The notes under the pieces were generated by a model, which was given only the letters and a program-made list of their open reading frames with translations, was not told where the DNA came from and did no database searches. A stretch of 64,000 nucleotides of DNA from JAJXXT01 sp963764465 (GTDB taxonomy: Bacteria > Pseudomonadota > Alphaproteobacteria > Acetobacterales > Acetobacteraceae), in NCBI GenBank assembly GCA_963764465.1, contig CAVXSO010000006.1, forward strand, positions 992,001-1,056,000, written 5' to 3'. The stretch's first letter is position 1. Each line of letters starts with the position of its first letter. Of this stretch, positions 59,497 through 64,000 are shown one piece after another. The position numbers and the translations under genes are program-made.

Positions 59497-59816
59497 GAAT
59501 TTTTTTCCCCACGCTCGACGCGCCTTGCGACTTCCGCCTGGAAGGAGGCGAGCGCGTCGTCCCAGAACTGGTCGAGCCAGGCCCTGACGGCGCCGAGGCC
59601 GCGCGGGTCGATGTAGTAGACGCGGCGGGTGCCCACCGGCTGGTCGCGCACGAGGCCGGCCTCCTTCAGCAGGGCGAGGTGCTGGGAGACGGCGGGGCGG
59701 CTGATCGGCATGGTGGCGGCGATGTCGCTCACGGAGAGCGGGCCGGCGCGCAGACGCTCGAGGACGGTGCGGCGGCTGGGGTCGCCGAGGCAGTCGAGCG
59801 CGCGCGCGGGGTCCAT
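59493..59816 (-). CDS. ArsR-family winged-helix regulator
   Basis: A 107-residue repressor: ALDCLGDPSRRTVLERLRAGPLSV, then recognition helix SRPAVSQHLALLKEAGLV and wing GTRRVYYIDPRGL. There are no metal-binding Cys pairs like those of SmtB, so the inducer is probably not a metal. It is coupled to the SRPBCC protein and faces a second SRPBCC protein across a 168 bp gap containing an AT-rich centre (about 59860-59910). It likely controls both. Confidence 0.9.
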   Translation of the reverse strand: MDPARALDCLGDPSRRTVLERLRAGPLSVSDIAATMPISRPAVSQHLALLKEAGLVRDQPVGTRRVYYIDPRGLGAVRAWLDQFWDDALASFQAEVARRVERGEKNS

Positions 59817-59984
59817 GAGGCCATGGTAAGTTCCCGGGCACTGAGAGTCAAAGCTCTTGGTGCTATGTGTGGATTCGTGGTTGACTCATTGGTAAGTTTA
59901 CACTTACGTTCTGACGAGCGAGTGAGCACGGGCGCGGCGAGCGCGGGGCGTGACGACATCGCCATCGAGGAGGAACAGCGGCCC

Positions 59985-60428
59985 ATGCCCGATATCCTGC
60001 ACCTGATCAAAATCCGCGCGCCGCGCGAGAAGGTTTATGCGGCGGTGACCGCGCAGGACGGGATTTGCCAATGGTGGACGCGCGATGCGGTGCTGGATGC
60101 GCGGGTTGGCGGCGCGGGGGCGTTCGGCTTCTACGGGCACCGGATGGTCATCAGGGTGGAGGTCTCGGCGCTGGCGCCGCCGGCGCATGTCGCGTGGGGC
60201 AAGGTTTCCGCGACGGGGGGTGCCTTCGATGGGACGACGATCAGCTTCGACCTGGCGGAGCAGGAGGGCGTGACCACGCTGCTGTTCGCGCATCGGGGGT
60301 TCACGGCGGGCGAGAACCATATCGCGAGTGCAACGACGCGGTGGGGTTTTTATCTGCTGAGCCTCAAGCGGTATGTGGAGACCGGGCGGGGGACGCCCAA
60401 TCCCGAGGACGGCGAGTTGATACGGTGA
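59985..60428 (+). CDS. Second SRPBCC-domain protein
   Basis: A 147-residue helix-grip protein: MPDILHLIKIRAPREKVYAAV and ICQWWTRDAVLDARVGGAGAFG at the start, TTLLFAHRGFTAGEN and a C-terminal ATTRWGFYLLSLKRYVETG. It belongs to the AHSA1-like group. The ATG follows GAGGAGGAACAGCGGCCC with rather wide spacing. It is divergent from the ArsR-SRPBCC pair and is the last GC-rich gene before an AT-richer patch. Confidence 0.85.
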   Translation: MPDILHLIKIRAPREKVYAAVTAQDGICQWWTRDAVLDARVGGAGAFGFYGHRMVIRVEVSALAPPAHVAWGKVSATGGAFDGTTISFDLAEQEGVTTLLFAHRGFTAGENHIASATTRWGFYLLSLKRYVETGRGTPNPEDGELIR

Positions 60429-60623
60429 ACCGAAGCGCTGGCGCGAGGCGTCGGCGCGCGGTGTATGGCGATCAACGCACGCTGGCAGCCGGTCGGCGGG
60501 TGTGAAGCTTATTGATTGGGCAGGTTCTGGCGCACGACTTCGCGGATGGGCCCGGACCAAGGGGGCTCGTTTTGGGTTAGTTAGCGACGGTATCCTGTGC
60601 ACTGTCACGGTAATCGGGGATAA
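60429..60623. other. Left boundary of an AT-richer patch
   Basis: Noncoding. GC content starts to fall here and continues low to about 62460. No gene or tRNA-like attachment site was recognised. Confidence 0.4.
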
Positions 60624-60841
60624 ATGGGCCAATTCACGCCAAAAGGCACCTGAAAGCCGAGCTAAAGCAGGCCGATGTGAACTACGTCGAACTAGCGCGA
60701 CGGCTGAGCGATATGGGGTTGCCAGAAACGGAAGGATCGGGGACGGTCAAGATAAACCGAGGGGCATCTCCGGCATGGTTCCTGTTCGCCCTAATGCGCG
60801 CGTTTGGCGCACACACCTGGCGCGCGGAGGACTGGTCCTAA
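60624..60841 (+). pseudogene. DUF6471-type small protein with a one-base frameshift
   Basis: An open frame from 60647 reads HLKAELKQADVNYVELARRL, then SDMGLPETEGSGTV and KINRGASPAWFLFALMRAFG, ending at TAA 60841. It strongly resembles DUF6471 domain proteins (LKAEL...YAELA..L...ETE...K..RG...F). It lacks a start in that frame. An ATG at 60624 gives MGQFTPK and then meets a stop; adding one A to the AAAA run at 60641-60644 would join the two parts. It therefore appears as a homopolymer frameshift, or a sequencing error. It overlaps the start of the following membrane protein gene. Confidence 0.65.
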
Positions 60842-61743
60842 GTCTTCTGCTTGCCGTAACAGCAGCGCATTCACAGCCACCATCCGCAAGTGGCGGGAAT
60901 ACCCAAGGAGAACATCAACCCTCTACCGACCAGGATCGTAGCGAGGGCCCGACCGCACAAAACATGCGGAAGCCACCGCCGACTTTCATAGGCGGGCGCA
61001 CCACGGACAAGCCCAAGATTGCTGCCCAACCCCAAGAACAGCGCGAGTGGTATGCGGACCCAAACTGGTGGGTAGCGGGGTTCACGGGTGCTTTATTTCT
61101 GGCGACTAGCGGGCTTTGGGGGGTCACTGGGCTGATGTGGTGTGCCACTCGCAGGGTCCTCATAGACAATCGCCGCGTTCTCAAAGTTAGCCTTCGTCAT
61201 GCGCAAGCTGCGGAAGATGCGGTTAAAGCAACGCAAGATATCGTCAATACGGAACGCGCATGGATTGTTTACGATGGTCTCGTCTTCAATGAAGTTTCGG
61301 GAACTACGCCATCTGGAGAAAAAATCGAAAACGCCATCAGGCTGCATGCAGGCTGGAGAAATTTCGGTCGCAGCCCAGCAGTTGGAATACAAATATTTGT
61401 TGATCATAAAATACTTCCATTCGACTCCATTGATATTCCTACATTTACTCCAAAATGGTTTAATTCAGGCAAAGCCAACGCGGTTCTTGGCCAGCAACAA
61501 TTCACCCAGAGTAACGGCCGACTATTTCGTTCTAATGAAATCACTCTTCTTTTAGACAGAAAAATAAAGATTTTTTTCTACTCTTCTATTAAGTATGAAG
61601 ATGTTATTCTGTCAAATATTCAACATATATCTGAGGTATGTTTGGAAGTCTCTTTTATGGGATTTGGAACAAACAAATCTACTGGAAAATCCGCAATTTT
61701 ATGGGATGGAATTCCGGTCGGTCCTCAAAATGCCGTCAGCTAA
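60775..61743 (+). CDS. Hypothetical membrane-anchored protein of a low-GC patch
   Basis: A 322-residue protein of unknown family. A hydrophobic N-terminus (LARGGLVLSLLLAVTAAHSQ) is followed by a polar linker, then a membrane helix (WWVAGFTGALFLATSGLWGVTGLMW) and a helical coiled segment (LRHAQAAEDAVKATQDIVNTERAW). A beta-rich soluble domain follows, with LHAGWRNFGRSPAVGIQIFVD. This build is common among orphan proteins in phage and genomic-island regions. The codon use and AT content differ plainly from the surrounding chromosome. A rho-independent terminator follows at 61753. The start is uncertain because it lies inside the DUF6471 remnant. Confidence 0.7.
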   Translation: MVPVRPNARVWRTHLARGGLVLSLLLAVTAAHSQPPSASGGNTQGEHQPSTDQDRSEGPTAQNMRKPPPTFIGGRTTDKPKIAAQPQEQREWYADPNWWVAGFTGALFLATSGLWGVTGLMWCATRRVLIDNRRVLKVSLRHAQAAEDAVKATQDIVNTERAWIVYDGLVFNEVSGTTPSGEKIENAIRLHAGWRNFGRSPAVGIQIFVDHKILPFDSIDIPTFTPKWFNSGKANAVLGQQQFTQSNGRLFRSNEITLLLDRKIKIFFYSSIKYEDVILSNIQHISEVCLEVSFMGFGTNKSTGKSAILWDGIPVGPQNAVS

Positions 61744-61752
61744 TACAAACGC

Positions 61753-61778
61753 AAAAAGGCAGCGATCGCTACCTTTTT
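61753..61778 (+). terminator. Rho-independent terminator after the membrane protein
   Basis: AAAAAGG, C, AGCGATCGCT, A, CCTTTTT: a symmetric hairpin ending in five T's, ten bases beyond the stop codon. It would work in both directions. Confidence 0.75.
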
Positions 61779-61949
61779 CCGTCTCACCGCGCCCCGCCAA
61801 AGGCGCGATGACACCCGCGCGACGCTCGGGGTCAGCTTTGTGGTGGGGGCTACATAATGCCCGAAAAATCTACGTCATAACCACCTCAAGCCCACGACCA
61901 ACAATGAACGCGAACAAATCAAGACTTCCGGTTGATGCTAATTTTATAC

Positions 61950-61978
61950 TTGACAAATCTCGTATATTGTGGTATGTT
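61950..61978 (+). promoter_or_regulatory. Sigma-70-type promoter
   Basis: TTGACA at 61950-61955, a 17 bp spacer, and TATGTT at 61973-61978, about 30 bp before the start of the GIY-YIG-like gene. It is the best match to a housekeeping promoter seen in the window. Confidence 0.65.
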
Positions 61979-62011
61979 TAATATCATTTATTGCTAATAC
62001 GAGGTACTAAT

Positions 62012-62455
62012 ATGGAACATTTCAAAGCTTTCTCAGAGACGGAAATTGTGGATGCGGTGACTGATTTTCGATTTGGTCTTTATATCGTTCAATCTCAAGA
62101 GCGTCCTGATGCTTTTCGTATCGGAGCGTCAGGCATAAACAACCGCGGTAGTCTCTTTGGGCGCCTAAAAACACATCATTCACGCAAATCAGATGCGAAT
62201 TGGACGGGAAAATTGAGGCCGTGGCGCCCAATTTGGGTCGTGCAAATATGTGTATCTAACGAAGAGCGTGGACCAATCTTGACTGAACTTTGCGAGCGTG
62301 AGCTTTTTTCGAAGTTCGCCGCGAAATACAGATTCTTTAGTGCGAGTGATGCCAGATCTGGATTTCAATCATTAGAGCACGATCAAAAACGTATAATAAA
62401 AGTTGCTAATTCTACCATCGAAAATCTGAGTACTATATACAAAATGCAGATATAA
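62012..62455 (+). CDS. Small GIY-YIG-like protein of a low-GC patch
   Basis: A 147-residue protein. FGLYIVQSQERPDAFRIGAS, then GSLFGRLKTHHSRK, and RPIWVVQICVSNEERGPILTELCEREL, follow the beta-beta-helix pattern of GIY-YIG nuclease-type domains (LYI...RIG.S....RL..H). A catalytic Arg and Glu are possible but not certain. It has its own promoter and a good ribosome site (GAGG seven bases upstream of ATG). Its low GC content is unlike its neighbours, suggesting horizontal transfer. It could be a nuclease, a regulator related to T5orf172-type domains, or neither. Confidence 0.65.
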   Translation: MEHFKAFSETEIVDAVTDFRFGLYIVQSQERPDAFRIGASGINNRGSLFGRLKTHHSRKSDANWTGKLRPWRPIWVVQICVSNEERGPILTELCERELFSKFAAKYRFFSASDARSGFQSLEHDQKRIIKVANSTIENLSTIYKMQI

Positions 62456-62588
62456 ATCAGGGTGACGGGGCGTGAAATATCCCCCCGCGCGCTTTCAGCG
62501 TTGGCGGAAGGCTTTGGTCCGGAAGTCGCCGGGGTGCGTTTGCGCGGGTTCGCGGTCCCTGCGTTAGCCGGTGGACCTCCGCGTGGTG

Positions 62589-63344
62589 TCATGCCCTCGC
62601 GAGGTAGCCGCCGTCGACGGGGATGGGGGCGCCGGTGACGAAGTCCGAGGCGGCGGAGGCGAGGAAGACGGCGGCGCCGGCGAGGTCCGCGGGCTCGCCC
62701 CAGCGGGCGGCCGGGGTGCGGGCGAGGACGGCCTCGTTGAGGCCGGGGACCTGCGCGCGGGCGCCCTGGGTCAGCTCCGTGTCGATCCAGCCGGGGAGGA
62801 TGCAGTTGGCCTGGATGTTGTCCTTCGCCCAGGCGGTGGCCAGCACCTTGGTGTACTGCAGGATGCCGCCCTTGCTCGCGGCGTAGGCGGCCATGTGAGG
62901 CGCGGCGAGCTGGGAGGCGACGGAGCCGATGTTGATGACCTTGCCGCCGCCGGCCCGCTTCATGTGCGGCCAGGCGAGCTTGCAGAGCAGGAAGGCGGAG
63001 GTGAGGTTGGTGTCCATCACCTTGTGCCATTCCTCGAGCGAAAGCTCCTCCGGCGGCTTGCGGGCGGCCATGCCGGCGTTGTTCACCAGGATGTCGAGGC
63101 GGCCGAATTTCTTCACGGTGGCGTCGATGAGGGCGGCGCAGTCCGGTTCCTTCGTCACGTCGGCGGGGTGGAAGGCGGCGCCGATGGATTGGGCGGCCTT
63201 TTCGCCCTTCGCCTTGTTGCGGCCGGAGAGCATGATTTGGGCCCCGGCCTCGCGCAGGCCGGCCGCCATGCCGAGGCCGATGCCGCCATTGCCGCCGGTG
63301 ACGATGGCGACCTTTCCCGTGAGGTCGAACAGGCGCATTCGCAT
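62589..63344 (-). CDS. SDR-family oxidoreductase (glucose/gluconate dehydrogenase-like)
   Basis: Classical SDR of 251 residues. The cofactor motif is TGGNGGIG (about 16-23), the NNAG motif reads VNNAGMAARKPP, the catalytic Ser is in NIGSVAS and the Tyr-Lys pair in YAASKGG. The C-terminal VTGAPIPVDGGYLARA is typical. Many enzymes of this type reduce or oxidise sugars or 3-hydroxyacyl compounds, so the substrate is undecided. It starts divergently from the response regulator gene; only an 80 bp gap separates them. Confidence 0.92.
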   Translation of the reverse strand: MRMRLFDLTGKVAIVTGGNGGIGLGMAAGLREAGAQIMLSGRNKAKGEKAAQSIGAAFHPADVTKEPDCAALIDATVKKFGRLDILVNNAGMAARKPPEELSLEEWHKVMDTNLTSAFLLCKLAWPHMKRAGGGKVINIGSVASQLAAPHMAAYAASKGGILQYTKVLATAWAKDNIQANCILPGWIDTELTQGARAQVPGLNEAVLARTPAARWGEPADLAGAAVFLASAASDFVTGAPIPVDGGYLARA

Positions 63345-63424
63345 CCCCTTCCCTGCTAAACATTGCGAAAGCGCGTTGTAAGGAGCCGCGCCGACACGTC
63401 CGCCGTGATAGCCAAGGGGGGATC

Positions 63425-64000
63425 ATGCGGCTGCTTGTTGTCGAAGACGAGTCCGAGCTGGCGATGCTGCTGCGCCAGGCGCTGGAGCGGGCTGGGTTCG
63501 CGGTGGATAGCGTGGCGGGGCAGCAGGCGGCGGAAGACCACCTGGCGGTCGCGGACTATGCCGCGGTGGTGCTGGACCTGGGGCTCGCCGATGGCGACGG
63601 GATGACGCTGCTGCGCTCGCTGCGCCGGCAGCGGGCCGCCGTGCCGGTGCTGATCCTGACCGCGCGCGACGCGCCGGAGGACCGGGTGGCGGGGCTGGAC
63701 GCGGGGGCCGACGACTACCTGGTGAAGCCGTTCCACATGCCGGAGCTGGTGGCGCGGGTGCGGGCGCTGCTGCGCCGGCCGACCGCGGTGCTGGACGTGG
63801 CGCTCGGCTTCGCGGATGTGAGCCTGGAGACGGACAGCCGGACGGTGCGGGTTTCCGAGAGCGTGCTGTCGCTGTCGCCGCGCGAGACGGCGCTGCTGGA
63901 GCAGCTGCTGCGGCGCGGGGGCAAGGTGGTGCCGCGCGAATCCATCGAGCAGAACCTGTACGGGTTCGACACGCCGACCGGACCCAATGCGCTCGAGGTG
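63425..64000 (+). CDS. OmpR/TctD-type response regulator (C-terminus off window)
   Basis: Receiver domain MRLLVVEDESELAMLLRQAL with acidic residues ED, phospho-acceptor Asp in AAVVLDLGLADGDG, Thr in LILTARD and Lys in DDYLVKPFHM. The beginning of the winged-helix DNA-binding domain follows (LSLSPRETALLEQLLRRGGK). About 192 codons are present, and a typical length is 220-240, so little is missing. The partner histidine kinase is expected just outside the window. Confidence 0.93.
   Translation, partial: MRLLVVEDESELAMLLRQALERAGFAVDSVAGQQAAEDHLAVADYAAVVLDLGLADGDGMTLLRSLRRQRAAVPVLILTARDAPEDRVAGLDAGADDYLVKPFHMPELVARVRALLRRPTAVLDVALGFADVSLETDSRTVRVSESVLSLSPRETALLEQLLRRGGKVVPRESIEQNLYGFDTPTGPNALEV

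Noticed and set aside
61595..61981. Plus-strand open frame of 128 codons
   Set aside because: Its first part overlaps the membrane protein gene and it crosses a rho-independent terminator; no protein features.

Overview
The window is about 64 kb of very GC-rich bacterial chromosome, packed with genes and with long spurious open frames antisense to the real ones. The gene set (CydABX-type quinol oxidase, SqrR/BigR-type regulator, Tat-exported peptide-binding proteins, P1B-5 ATPase, Wzx/Wzy polysaccharide locus) points to an alphaproteobacterium, plausibly Acetobacteraceae; this placement is inference. I saw no rRNA, tRNA, CRISPR array or intact transposase.

Positions 1-17400 hold an exopolysaccharide locus. 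A minus-strand operon at the left edge (3412 to <1) encodes a sugar-1-phosphate nucleotidyltransferase, a PLP aminotransferase, an initiating phosphoglycosyl transferase and a LegB-like 4,6-dehydratase. Together they should make an amino-dideoxy sugar nucleotide and load it on the lipid carrier. A Wza-like export lipoprotein faces the other way. A seven-gene minus-strand operon follows (15406 to 4983): glycosyltransferase, Wzy-like polymerase, AsnB-like amidotransferase, Wzc-like BY-kinase, a nucleotidyltransferase-kinase fusion, a second P-loop kinase and a Wzx-like flippase. A secreted TIM-barrel-like protein and two LuxR-type regulators, separated by a 1.2 kb palindrome-bearing gap, close the locus.

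Positions 18500-27800 hold a PPK2 kinase, an M55 aminopeptidase, a serine hydrolase, MarC, a broken and an intact AI-2E-type transporter, and a P1B-5 metal ATPase with a C-terminal hemerythrin domain. Positions 27800-38040 look like a sulfide and respiration island. One arm is rhodanese, adaptor and RND pump. A two-cysteine ArsR-type repressor follows, and on the plus strand come sulfide:quinone oxidoreductase, thioredoxin, DUF2892 and cydABX. SQR would feed electrons into quinol and the sulfide-tolerant bd oxidase would burn it.

Positions 38064-47470 hold a YedK-like protein, a divergent polysaccharide deacetylase, a frameshifted acyl-CoA dehydrogenase, MgtA, two methyltransferases lying between inverted copies of a ~100 bp repeat, and DoxX. 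Positions 47700-59500 hold two peptide-type substrate-binding proteins, a C45 acyltransferase-like protein, an SDR, a GTP cyclohydrolase II-like/UPRT pair (URC-type uracil catabolism), a GntR/FCD regulator with candidate operators, two permeases and a DHDPS-family lyase. SRPBCC genes follow. Positions 60430-62460 are an AT-richer foreign patch with a membrane protein, a frameshifted DUF6471 remnant and a GIY-YIG-like protein. The window ends in an SDR and the start of an OmpR-type regulator.

A recurrent oddity is a set of short tandem repeats, mostly 13-17 bp per unit and unrelated in sequence, sitting in intergenic gaps or at gene ends at many places. One 14 bp duplication of the same kind has broken the AI-2E paralogue.
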